NCBI RefSeq assembly: GCF_011174775.1 | Contig: NZ_JAANHS010000015.1 | Location: 1 to 60,686 of the forward strand | Direction of reading: 5' to 3' | DNA length: 60,686 nucleotides | Source of the DNA: Rhodobacter calidifons | GTDB lineage: Bacteria > Pseudomonadota > Alphaproteobacteria > Rhodobacterales > Rhodobacteraceae | Shown: in pieces, positions 50,090 to 58,210 of the stretch | How positions within the stretch are numbered: position 1 is the first letter of the stretch | Layout: each line of letters begins with the position of its first letter | Position numbers and translations under genes: made by a program | Notes under the pieces: model-generated | Database searches by the model: none | What the model was told of the DNA's origin: nothing | What the model saw: only the letters and a program-made list of their open reading frames with translations

Positions 50090-51436
50090 TCATTGGGCCT
50101 GCTCTGCGATCCAATCCGCAGCGGCAACACCAGAGAGGTATGCGCCGTGCGCGGTGCCGGGGTAATCGGCATCGGTCGCCTCGCCCGCGAAGACCAGGCG
50201 ACCGTCCCAGTCGGCCCCGGCCAAGGCCCGGCGGGTGTCGGGCGAGGTCCCGGTCGCGTGGAAGGAGTAGGCGCCGAGGGCATGGGGGTCCCGCGACCAG
50301 CGGGTGATCTGGCCCGCCACAGGGGCGGGGAAGGAGGTGCCGAACATCGCCTTCAGGGCGTCATGGGCCGCGGCCCGGGTGGCGTCGTCGTCCAGGGCTT
50401 CAAGGTCGCGGGCCTGCGACCCGGCGTGCAAGGCCAGAAGCGCCGGGGTTTGCGTGGCGCGGGCGAGGCTGACCCATTGCGACCAGTGACCCTCCCTTGG
50501 ACCCAGCCATTCGATCCAGTCGACGCTGTCGTCCCAGGAGATGCGGTCGAAGCGCAGCCAGCACTTGTTCAGAAGGCCCATGCCGAGCCGGTCGATGGCC
50601 TGCTGGCGGGCAGGGGCGAGGGGTTCGGCAAGGCGCAGGCTGCCGGACTTCAGCACCCCGAGCGGGAGGGTCAGGACGGCATGGTCGCAGGCAAGGCCTT
50701 GGCCGTCGGCAAGCGTCACCTCGACGCCATCGGCCACCGGGGCAAGGGCCGCCACCCTCTGACCCGTCCGGACGTCGAGCCGATCCGCCAGATGCGTGAC
50801 GATCCGGTCGTAGCCACCGGGAAAAAGGACATCGGGGCCCTCGAATGCGGTGCCAGCGTCAACGTTCCAGGCCGAAGCCTCGGTCCAGTCGCCCGCGTAT
50901 TCCTGTTCATAGGTCGCGCTGATGTAGTGGCGCGTGAGGCGACGCGTCGCAGGGTCCGCAGCCTGCCATTCCGGAGAGGACTGCACCGCCAAGGCGAGGG
51001 AAAGGTCGGTGTCGCGGCGTTCGGCAGCGGCGCGGGCCGCATTCACCAGGGTCTCGGCCCGGTCCATCGCCTCGCTCAGGTCCAGGTGCTGCCCGTCGGG
51101 CCCCAGGGCGAGGCTGCGGTCGTAGGAGGTTTCGGCCCGGCCGGCCCCCGCCTGATCGGCCAGGGCGGTGATCGGGTTGCCGGTCACGCCATGGATCCAG
51201 CTTGCGCCGAGGTCCACGGGTAGGTCGCGCCAGAGGCGCGAGGTCTGGATGCGGCCGCCGATGCGGGTGCGGGCCTCGAGCACCAGGACCTCGTGCCCCG
51301 CCGCCCGCAGGTCGCGCGCGGCGGCAAGACCGGCAAGGCCCGCACCGATGACCACGACCCGGCGCCGCGCCTGCGCGCCGGCCCGCCGCGCCAGCAGCGC
51401 AGCGGGCAGAAGGGTCAGGGCGGCGCGGCGATGCAT
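50090..51436 (-). CDS. exported flavin-containing amine oxidase
   Basis: A 448-aa FAD enzyme of the monoamine/polyamine oxidase family. Residues 1-22 (MHRRAALTLLPAALLARRAGAQ) look like an export signal, possibly Tat-type with a weak RR. The FAD motif RVVVIGAGLAGLAAARDLRAAG is followed by ARTRIGGRIQTSRLW, GASWIHGVTGNPI, and the C-terminal FAGEATDADYPGTAHGAYLSG flavin-binding block. Start ATG 51436, 6 bases after the binding-protein stop. No B12-related reaction is known for this family, so its place inside a cobalamin-riboswitch operon is unusual. Confidence 0.85.
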   Translation of the reverse strand: MHRRAALTLLPAALLARRAGAQARRRVVVIGAGLAGLAAARDLRAAGHEVLVLEARTRIGGRIQTSRLWRDLPVDLGASWIHGVTGNPITALADQAGAGRAETSYDRSLALGPDGQHLDLSEAMDRAETLVNAARAAAERRDTDLSLALAVQSSPEWQAADPATRRLTRHYISATYEQEYAGDWTEASAWNVDAGTAFEGPDVLFPGGYDRIVTHLADRLDVRTGQRVAALAPVADGVEVTLADGQGLACDHAVLTLPLGVLKSGSLRLAEPLAPARQQAIDRLGMGLLNKCWLRFDRISWDDSVDWIEWLGPREGHWSQWVSLARATQTPALLALHAGSQARDLEALDDDATRAAAHDALKAMFGTSFPAPVAGQITRWSRDPHALGAYSFHATGTSPDTRRALAGADWDGRLVFAGEATDADYPGTAHGAYLSGVAAADWIAEQAQ

Positions 51437-51442
51437 CGGCGG

Positions 51443-52381
51443 TCAGTTCCCCCAGAAGCCCGCCACCAGCTTTTCCACCGCGCGGATGTTGCGGGGGCCG
51501 GGTGTGGCCTCGACGTATTCCAGCACGACATAGCGGTCATTCTTCACCGCGTCGATATTGGCGAAGGCGGGGTTGGCTTCCAGGAAGGCGATCTTCTGCT
51601 CGGCCGTGACGTCGCCGTAGTTCACGATCACGATCACCTCGGGGTTCCGCTCCACCACCGGCTCCCAGGCGACGGTGGCCCAGCTTTTCTCAAGGTCGTC
51701 CATGATGTTGATCCCGCCTGCCGCCTCGATCATCGCGGTCGGCATGGCATAGGCTCCGGCGGTGAAGGGGGTTTCCTCGCCGCTGTCATAGACGAAGACG
51801 CGCAGGGGTTTGCTGCGGTCAACCCCGGCGGTCACTTCCGCAAGCCGGGCCTTCCAGCCCGCCACCAGCTCTTCGGCCTTGGCCGAAACGCCGAAGATCG
51901 TGCCGAGATTCAGGATGTCGTTGTACATGTCATCCATGCTGGACCGGGCCTTCGGGCCGATGTGGATGCAGCTTTCGGTGAGCTCGTAGGTCTTGATCCC
52001 CAGAGGCTCCAGCGTTTCGGGCGTGACCTCGCCGCCGACCTTCATGCCGTAGTTCCAGCCGGCGAAGAAGAAATCCGGTTCGGCGCCGGCAAGGACTTCC
52101 TTCGTCGGATATTTGGCCGAAAGTTCCGGCAGTTCGGCAACACCGGCGCGCATCTCCTCGTCCAGCGTCTTCCAGCCCGAGATGCCGGTATAGCCGACCA
52201 TCCGGTCGCGCAGGCCAAGGACCAGCATCATCTCGGTCAGGTTCACGTCGTTCGAGATCGCGCGGGCAGGGGGTGCGTCGAAGGTGACCTCGCGGTTGCA
52301 GCTTTGCACCGTGACTGGATGGGCCAGGGCGGGAGCGGCAGAGGCGAGCAGGGCGAGAAGGGCGTATTTCATGGTGATCAT
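51443..52381 (-). CDS. periplasmic corrinoid/iron-siderophore-type binding protein
   Basis: A 312-aa BtuF/FecB-like substrate-binding protein. Signal peptide MITMKYALLALLASAAPALA; mature part with two domains joined by a helix and the DVNLTEMMLVLGLRDRMVGYTG segment near the N-terminus, then EKSWATVAWEPVVERNPEVIVI. ATG 52381 overlaps the ATPase stop (ATGA) and is preferred; ATG 52372 is the alternative. It delivers substrate to the permease. B12 control suggests cobalamin or another corrinoid, but a cobalt chelate cannot be excluded. Confidence 0.85.
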   Translation of the reverse strand: MITMKYALLALLASAAPALAHPVTVQSCNREVTFDAPPARAISNDVNLTEMMLVLGLRDRMVGYTGISGWKTLDEEMRAGVAELPELSAKYPTKEVLAGAEPDFFFAGWNYGMKVGGEVTPETLEPLGIKTYELTESCIHIGPKARSSMDDMYNDILNLGTIFGVSAKAEELVAGWKARLAEVTAGVDRSKPLRVFVYDSGEETPFTAGAYAMPTAMIEAAGGINIMDDLEKSWATVAWEPVVERNPEVIVIVNYGDVTAEQKIAFLEANPAFANIDAVKNDRYVVLEYVEATPGPRNIRAVEKLVAGFWGN

Positions 52382-53145
52382 CCGTGCAGTTGAAAGGAAA
52401 AGCGGGGCGCGGGGCCGGAACGGTCCACGCGCGCGGTGACGTTGAAGGCCCGGGCGATGGTCGCCTCGGTCAGGGCCTGGCTCGGGGGGGCGTCGGCGAT
52501 GATGCGGCCCTGATGCAGGACCAGCACCCGGTCGGCGAAGTCCGCCGCCAGGGTCAGGTCGTGCAGCGTGGTGATGACCGTCAGGCCCAGCCCGCGCAGC
52601 AGGGCCAGAAGCTCCAGCTGGTGCCGGATATCGAGGTGGTTCGTGGGCTCGTCCAGCACGATCACCTGCGGCTCCTGCGCCAGCGCCCGGGCGACCATGA
52701 CGCGCTGACGCTCGCCGCCCGAAAGCGTGCCGAAGGGCCGGTCGGCGAAGGCGGTCAGGTCCATCCGGCGAAGCGCGGCCTCGACCACGGCATTGTCCAG
52801 CGTGCCGGGGCCAAAGCCCTTGCGGTGCGGCAAGCGGCCCAGCGCCACGATCTGCCTTGTGGTCAGGGCGAAATCGGTGGGCTGTTCCTGCAACACGGCG
52901 GCGACGATGCGGGCGGCCTCGGGCGCCTTCATCAGCCAGAGGTCGCGGCCCATCAGCCGGACCGTGCCCTTGCGGGGCGCCTGATGGCGGTAAAGGAGGC
53001 GCAGGAGCGAGGACTTCCCAGCCCCGTTCGCCCCGCAGATCGCCAGCACCTCTCCCGCAGCGACCGAGAAGGTCAGGTCGTGCAGGATGTCCGCCTGGCG
53101 CTTCGGCCCCCAGTGGACGCCGGAAAGCTCGACCACCGGGGTCAT
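52378..53145 (-). CDS. BtuD/FecE-type ABC transporter ATPase
   Basis: A 255-aa ATPase: Walker A AICGANGAGKSSLLRLLYRHQ (core GANGAGKSS, about residue 37), signature LSGGERQRVMVARALA, Walker B VIVLDEPTNHLDI, switch His in TTLHDLTLAADFA. It pairs with the FecCD-type permease. It overlaps DUF1636 by 4 bases and the binding-protein gene by 4, so translation is coupled. Confidence 0.93.
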   Translation of the reverse strand: MTPVVELSGVHWGPKRQADILHDLTFSVAAGEVLAICGANGAGKSSLLRLLYRHQAPRKGTVRLMGRDLWLMKAPEAARIVAAVLQEQPTDFALTTRQIVALGRLPHRKGFGPGTLDNAVVEAALRRMDLTAFADRPFGTLSGGERQRVMVARALAQEPQVIVLDEPTNHLDIRHQLELLALLRGLGLTVITTLHDLTLAADFADRVLVLHQGRIIADAPPSQALTEATIARAFNVTARVDRSGPAPRFSFQLHG

Positions 53146-53591
53146 TGGACCGGGCCCTCGCGGGTGAAGATGATCGCGGCGGGGATCCGGGCGAGCGTCG
53201 TGTCACAGAGGCGCGGCGGCAGGTCGCGGCCGCCCATCCAGCCGTCCTCCAGCGCGGCATAGAGGCGCGAGAATTCGATCAGCTCGTCCAGCGGCTGATC
53301 GGGGTCGATGTCGCCGAAGAGCCAGGTCGCCTTGCCGGTCGCGCGCCAGCCGACCACGCAGGGCGCCCCATGGGCGGGCACGCAACCGGCGAGGCAGGCG
53401 GTGCCCGAGACCTCGAACGCCTCGCCAAGGTCGGCCATGGCGATGGCGGCGCGCAGCTTCTTCACGAGTTCGAACCCCGGCTTGCAGGGCTGATCCTTGT
53501 GCTTGCAGGCCTTGCAGACCAGAATCTGATGCGGCGCGGACTGCGCCACGGCATAGGGGGATGAGGCCGTCGGCCTCGGGGTCTTATCCAT
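53142..53591 (-). CDS. DUF1636 family Cys-rich metal-binding protein
   Basis: A 149-aa protein of the DUF1636 family with clustered cysteines: VCKACKHKDQPC (CxxC plus a third Cys), then GTACLAGCVPAHGAPCVV. This pattern suits a [2Fe-2S] or other metal centre (ferredoxin-like). Families like this often accompany B12-regulated transporters, but no function is established. ATG 53591 with AAGGAG is better than the upstream non-ATG codon. First gene of the operon, directly behind the cobalamin riboswitch. Confidence 0.85.
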   Translation of the reverse strand: MDKTPRPTASSPYAVAQSAPHQILVCKACKHKDQPCKPGFELVKKLRAAIAMADLGEAFEVSGTACLAGCVPAHGAPCVVGWRATGKATWLFGDIDPDQPLDELIEFSRLYAALEDGWMGGRDLPPRLCDTTLARIPAAIIFTREGPVQ

Positions 53592-53629
53592 CGAACACTC
53601 CTTCCGGGACACCCCGCCCGGCGGTTGAC

Positions 53630-53850
53630 TGATTCGATGGCAGGTCTCCTGACTTCGCGGGTCGCCGCTTCCCCCCGCCTTCCCGGCCCGCCGCAGAACG
53701 GTCTGGCCAGTGGCATGTGAGGGGTCGCTCGCCGCTTACAGTTGCGGGGGCAGTCGGGGACTTGGCGGCTGATGCCTACACCTCACCCCGTTCCCTTTTC
53801 ACCCGGCGGCGCTTGGCGCGGTGCCGGGAACCATCGACCCTTGTCTGCGA
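53630..53850 (-). promoter_or_regulatory. cobalamin riboswitch
   Basis: On the minus strand the region contains the conserved core of the adenosylcobalamin riboswitch: GCCACTGG (plus 53707-53714) and the B12 box GTCAGGAGACCTGCC (plus 53639-53653), with GGGAACGGGGTGAGG-like and GCAACTGTAAGCGGCGAGC-like segments between 53720 and 53810. It ends about 40 bases before the DUF1636 start and would turn off the operon when B12 is plentiful. Ends are approximate. Confidence 0.93.
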
Positions 53851-53940
53851 CGAATCGGGCAGTCGCGCAAGACGGAAAACGACGCCCGGACGGCGGCGGG
53901 CGGCAAGGGCGGCAGTGCGGCCGGTGGCCCGGGCGACGCG

Positions 53941-54616
53941 TCACCTGATCCGCAACAGGCGCGCAATAAGCGGGGCAAGGGTGATGACCAGCACCGGCCG
54001 CATCACATGGTTCAGCGCGAATTCGTACGGCGCGTCGCGGCCGGTGGTGGCGGGGGAACAGGGGAAGGCGAAGGTCGGCAGTTCCTCGTCGTCGGTCCGG
54101 GCGCAGTGCAGGACGAAGGGATTGATCAGCTTGCCGATCTCGCTGGCCTGCGGCTGGCTCGACGCGGTGACGATCCCCAGCACGCCGACCTCGCCCGGCG
54201 CGCCTGCGCGGTTCTCCGGCGCGCCCAGCGCCGTATCGACGCCGATCAGTCGGACCTCCAGTCCATAGGCATCGGGCGACAGGCCCATCCGCCGCTTGAT
54301 GCTGACCCGCAGACAGGCGGTCAGCCGCGCCACCCAGGCTCGGGCATGGGCGCCGTGATGCGGATCGCGCAGCACGGCGAGGATCGTGGTCTGATACCCC
54401 GCCGCCCGCGCGCCTTCCAGCTTCACCGTACAGGGGCCTGGCACCCAGCGGCTGCCCTCCACCCGCACCCGGCGGTTGTCGAGTGCGTTGTAGCGCGCGA
54501 CCCGCACGTCCAGATGTCCGCCGGGTTCATGCAGCAGGAAGGGATCGGCGTTTGCATACAGCATGAGGGCGCTGACGGAATGGCGGGTGCAGGCCGCGCC
54601 CTCGGCAAGGCGGGTC
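53941..54616 (-). pseudogene. 5'-truncated AtuA-family (acyclic terpene utilisation) gene
   Basis: The frame from about 54616 to the stop at 53941 encodes only the C-terminal 225 residues or so of an AtuA-like protein (RLAEGAACTRHSVSALMLYA, then ADPFLLHEPGGHLDVRVARY, and the terminal AFPCSPATTGRDAPYEFALNHV). An ATG at 54564 exists but falls inside the conserved region. The N-terminal part (about 250 residues) is missing, and an IS3-type element abuts the break. AtuA takes part in branched/acyclic terpenoid acid degradation in Pseudomonas; here the gene is presumably dead. Confidence 0.75.
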
Positions 54617-55531
54617 TGTTGCCGAGCGCAAGAAAATAATCGATCTTACCGCCAAGCTGAGCGTCAATCGTCGGGCCATTGTTCTTGGGGTCGGCCGCGC
54701 CAGCGTCTGCTACAGGCCCCGCCCGGTATCGGCCGCCGATCTGAAGCTGATGCACAGGATCGACAAGCTGCATAGGGAATTCCCGTTCGCGGGCAGCCGG
54801 ACGCTGCGGGGTCTGCCGGTTCAGGAAGGTTTCAAGGTCGGCCGGCTGCACGCTGCTACGTTGATGAGGCGCATGAGCATCGAAGCCCTTTACCGTCGGC
54901 CAGGCACCTCGAAACCGGCGCCGGGGCATAAGATCTTCCCCTACCTGCTGCGCAAGCTGCCCATCACCCGGCCAAACCAGGTCTGGGCAACGGACATCAC
55001 CTACATCCCCATGGCACGCGGGTTCATCTATCTGGCCGCTGCGCTGGACCGGGTCACGCGGCAAGTCCTGGTCTGGCGGGTGTCGATCACGTCGGAGGCC
55101 GACTTCTGCATAGAAGCTGCAGAGGAGGCGCCGGCGAAACACGGCACGCCCGAGATATTCAACACGGATCAGGGCAGCCAGTTCACGTCCAGCGACTTCA
55201 TCAAGCTGCTGGCCGCCCGCGGGATCGGGATCAGCAGGGACGGCAAGGGGGCTTGGCGCGACAACGTCTTCGTCGAGCGGCTCTGGCGGACCGTCAGATA
55301 CAAGGAGGAGTTTGTCTGCGGGCCTATGCCAGCCTGTCCGAAGCCCGAGCCGGGATCGGACGGTATCTGCGCTTCCACAACGGCCGCCGACCGTATTTTG
55401 TCGCTTGACGGGAAAACCCCTGATCAGGCCTGCTTCAAACAGCCGATGCTCGAAATGGCGGCGGCGCAACCGGGGGTGGAAGACCGCTTAAGAAACGCCC
55501 GGAACCTGTTCAGATCAACCGAAACACCTCT
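54617..55531 (+). mobile_element. degenerate IS3-family element
   Basis: Contains the catalytic orfB of an IS3-type transposase: KKIIDLTAKLSVNRRA, then WATDITYIPM (first Asp), FNTDQGSQFTS (second Asp) and KGAWRDNVFVERLWRTVRY (Glu). The frame is broken: near 55315 it shifts to LRAYASLSEARAGIGRYLRF and near 55400 returns to SLDGKTPDQ. The upstream orfA and left end are missing. It lies between the AtuA and integrase fragments and has joined both. Ends are estimated from the flanking coding frames. Confidence 0.75.
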
Positions 55532-55765
55532 GCCAGCCGCCGACTTGGATTTGGCCTCGTCCCGAAGCGCATGCGCTCTGGCTAAACCGACATGCGGATA
55601 GTTCCCGAAGACCATCAGCTTCTCTCTGCCATGGACCCGACGCTTGAATCGCCACGGCCTCGACCCGGTCTTCTTGACCAACAGGTACAGGCCTCCGAAA
55701 TCACCGACTTTGAAATCCCGCTCCCGAGGTCTGAGAGATCGAATCTTGGCGTCGCTCGAAGGCAT
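55532..55765 (-). pseudogene. truncated tyrosine integrase (N-terminal fragment)
   Basis: About 78 residues (MPSSDAKIRSLRPRERDFKV, then FGGLYLLVKKTGSRPWRF, and LMVFGNYPHVGLARAHALRD) match the Arm-DNA-binding N-terminus (DUF4102) of phage/island integrases. The catalytic domain is lost where the IS element begins. It points away from the CAU tRNA 165 bases upstream, the usual position of an integrase of a tRNA-targeting island. Confidence 0.8.
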
Positions 55766-55930
55766 GGTGGGGGTACGCTCTCCGCTAGCCTACACGCCTA
55801 CCCCCGAAGATAACCCCATTCGGGATGAATTCTGGTCGATCAGACTGGACGAGGCTGGACAAGTTCCATCATGAATTCCCTTGTGACGCAGGGATTTCTG
55901 GATGTCTTCACGCTTGTCTGGATATTTGTT

Positions 55931-56007
55931 TGGTGGCGAGGGAGGGACTCGAACCCTCGACCTTGCGATTATGAGTCGCACGCTCTAACCAGCTGAGCTA
56001 CCTAGCC
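55931..56007 (-). tRNA. tRNA with CAU anticodon (elongator Met, or Ile2)
   Basis: A 77-base cloverleaf including CCA. D-arm GCTC/GAGC, anticodon stem TGCGA/TCGCA with loop CTCATAA, T-arm GAGGG-TTCGAGT-CCCTC, acceptor 5' GGCTAGG and 3' CCTCGCC with discriminator A. The acceptor has a T-C mismatch at position 4, probably reflecting recombination of the 3' end by an integrative element. The CAU anticodon could be methionine or lysidine-modified isoleucine. Confidence 0.93.
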
Positions 56008-56139
56008 ACTGGCGGGCGGATTAAGCGGGGCGGGGGCAGAGGTCAAGGGCGAATCGGCGCGGGCAAGCCTCCTCGTCCGACTTGTGTCCTCGTCGGTGTC
56101 GCCAGCGAAGAGCGACCGAAGGAAGCGATGAGCGTCCCG

Positions 56140-58140
56140 TCAATGCGCCACGCGCGGCCGGCCCGAGGCGGTGGCCGTCACCTTCGCCTCGATGAACATC
56201 TGCCGGCCCTCGATCTCCACCTCCCTCACGTCGCGGTCCACGGTCACGCGCAGGTCCACCGCGCCGGCTTGTCGGGCCCTTTCCGAAGCCTCGGCGACCA
56301 GCGCTGCCTCCAGCGCGGCCAGCGCCGCCTCGGCTGACGCGAAGGTTTGCAGCCCCTCGGCCAGATGCGCCACGAACCGGCCCTCGGCGGGGGACGAGAC
56401 GATCCCCGTCGCCCGTTGGCTGACCTGCCCGGCAACCGCGCCGATCGCATTCGCCACCCCGGCATGTTCGGGCAGGATCATCGGACAGTGCAGCCTTTCC
56501 CCCACCGCGCCGTAATAGGACGGGGCCGAGGCGCCGAGGCCGATCACCGGCACGCCCAGCCTGACCGCGACCTCGACCGTTCCACGATGCGGGCCAAGGC
56601 CCGCCCGGGCCAGGACATGGCGGGCAAGGCTCTGCGGGTCCTCGTCGGCAAAGGCCGCGTCCTCGCCGAAGGCGGCCTCCAGCAGGCAGTCCACCGTCTG
56701 CTGCGTCAGCTGGTCCACCACCGCCTGCGCCAGAAGCTCGGGCCCGGCCGCGAACCTTTCCCCCGCCCCGGTCCGCCGCCGCGCCATCAGCCGCAGCGCC
56801 TTTTCCGCCGCCGCCGCGTCCCAGGCCTTCAGCCGCCCCAGGACGTGACTGGCATCCGAAGGTGTCACGCCCGAGACCATCACCAGCCCCCGCACAACCA
56901 GCCGCTCCAGCGCCGCGACCTCCAGCCGCGAGGTCAGCGCATGGGCCATCGGCATGGGCGCGGTGATCCGGTCGAGGACCGCCAGATCGCGGGCGTTCAG
57001 GCCGCCGCGCTGGCCGGGCATCGGCACCACGAACCGCCCGTCCATCTCGCCCACCGCTTCCGAGGACAGCCAGCGGTCCAGCGCGGCATGGACCATTGCG
57101 CCGTGATCGACGGCAAGCAGCGACACCGGCATCAGCCGCCGCGGGCCAAGGCGCAGGCCCCCCTTCAGGCCCTCGGTCACCAGATGCACCTCGCTGTCGC
57201 CGCCAAGGCCGGTGGTGCGCATCGCGACCGCCTCGACCATGGTGCGGAAGCCGCCGACGCGGGCGCCCTCGGGGTCGATCTCGGGCAGACCGTCGCGGAG
57301 GAGGGCGACATCGGTCGTCGTCCCGCCGATGTCGCTGACCAGCGCGTCCTGCGCCCCGGTCAGCCAGCGTGCGCCGACGATGCTGGCGGCGGGGCCGGAG
57401 AGGATCGTCTCGATCGGCCGCTCGCGCACCATGGCGGCGGAAATCAGCGCCCCGTCGCCGCGCACCGCCATCAACGGCGCGTCGATGCCCACTGCGGCCA
57501 GATGCCGCTCGCAGGCCGCGACCAGCCGGTCGATCATCCCGATCAGCCGGGCGTTCAGCACGGCGGTCAGCGCCCGCTTCGGGCCGTTAAGATTGGCCGA
57601 AAGCTCATGGCTGCACGTCACCGGGCGGCCGGTGACACGGCGGATCAGGTCGCGGGCGGCCACCTCGTGCGCGGGGTTGCGCGTGGCGAACTGGGCGGCC
57701 ACGGCAAAGCCCGAGACCTCGTCCCCAAGCGCGCGGACCCGGGCTTCCAGCGCGGCAAGGTCCAGGGGCGCGGCCTCGGTTCCGGCATGGGTATGGCCGC
57801 CGGGCAGCCGGACCACCGGATCGCCCTTCAGCGCCTCGGTCAGCCCGGCGCGGGTCAGATCGGCATCGTCGAAGCCGATGAAGACCAGCGCGACGCGCGC
57901 GCCCTGACCTTCGACCAGTGCGTTGGTGGCCAGAGTGGTGGACAGCGAGACCAGCGCGATGTCCTGCGGCCGGACCCCTGCCGCCGCAATCGCCGCATCG
58001 ACCGCCTGCCCGATCCCCACGGCCAGGTCCTGGCGCGAGGTCAGGGCCTTGGCCTTGCCGAGGACCGCATTCGCGCCCTCGTCCAGGATCACCGCATCGG
58101 TATAGGTGCCCCCGGTATCGACACCCAGGAATATCGCCAT
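56140..58140 (-). CDS. hydantoinase/oxoprolinase family protein (HyuA-like)
   Basis: A 666-aa ATP-dependent amidohydrolase-type subunit. N-terminal actin-like fold: FLGVDTGGTYTDAVILDEG (phosphate 1) and later VSDIGGTTTDVALLRDG (about residue 272), with LSTTLATNALVEGQGARVAL between. HyuA-type proteins hydrolyse N-methylhydantoin or oxoproline, usually with a HyuB partner, which is not in this window. ATG 58140 (MAIFLGVDTGG) is preferred; a GTG at 58164 would add 8 residues. Substrate unknown. Confidence 0.88.
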   Translation of the reverse strand: MAIFLGVDTGGTYTDAVILDEGANAVLGKAKALTSRQDLAVGIGQAVDAAIAAAGVRPQDIALVSLSTTLATNALVEGQGARVALVFIGFDDADLTRAGLTEALKGDPVVRLPGGHTHAGTEAAPLDLAALEARVRALGDEVSGFAVAAQFATRNPAHEVAARDLIRRVTGRPVTCSHELSANLNGPKRALTAVLNARLIGMIDRLVAACERHLAAVGIDAPLMAVRGDGALISAAMVRERPIETILSGPAASIVGARWLTGAQDALVSDIGGTTTDVALLRDGLPEIDPEGARVGGFRTMVEAVAMRTTGLGGDSEVHLVTEGLKGGLRLGPRRLMPVSLLAVDHGAMVHAALDRWLSSEAVGEMDGRFVVPMPGQRGGLNARDLAVLDRITAPMPMAHALTSRLEVAALERLVVRGLVMVSGVTPSDASHVLGRLKAWDAAAAEKALRLMARRRTGAGERFAAGPELLAQAVVDQLTQQTVDCLLEAAFGEDAAFADEDPQSLARHVLARAGLGPHRGTVEVAVRLGVPVIGLGASAPSYYGAVGERLHCPMILPEHAGVANAIGAVAGQVSQRATGIVSSPAEGRFVAHLAEGLQTFASAEAALAALEAALVAEASERARQAGAVDLRVTVDRDVREVEIEGRQMFIEAKVTATASGRPRVAH

Positions 58141-58210
58141 GTCGCTGCTGTCCCCGTCGTTCACCGCCAGCTAGTGCAGGATCGGGGCGCTGTCAGCCCC
58201 GGAAACGACA

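Noticed and set aside
51443-53260. A single 605-codon frame covering the ABC ATPase and binding protein
   Set aside because: Its N-terminal half is the wrong frame of the ATPase; the true binding protein starts near 52381 with a signal peptide.
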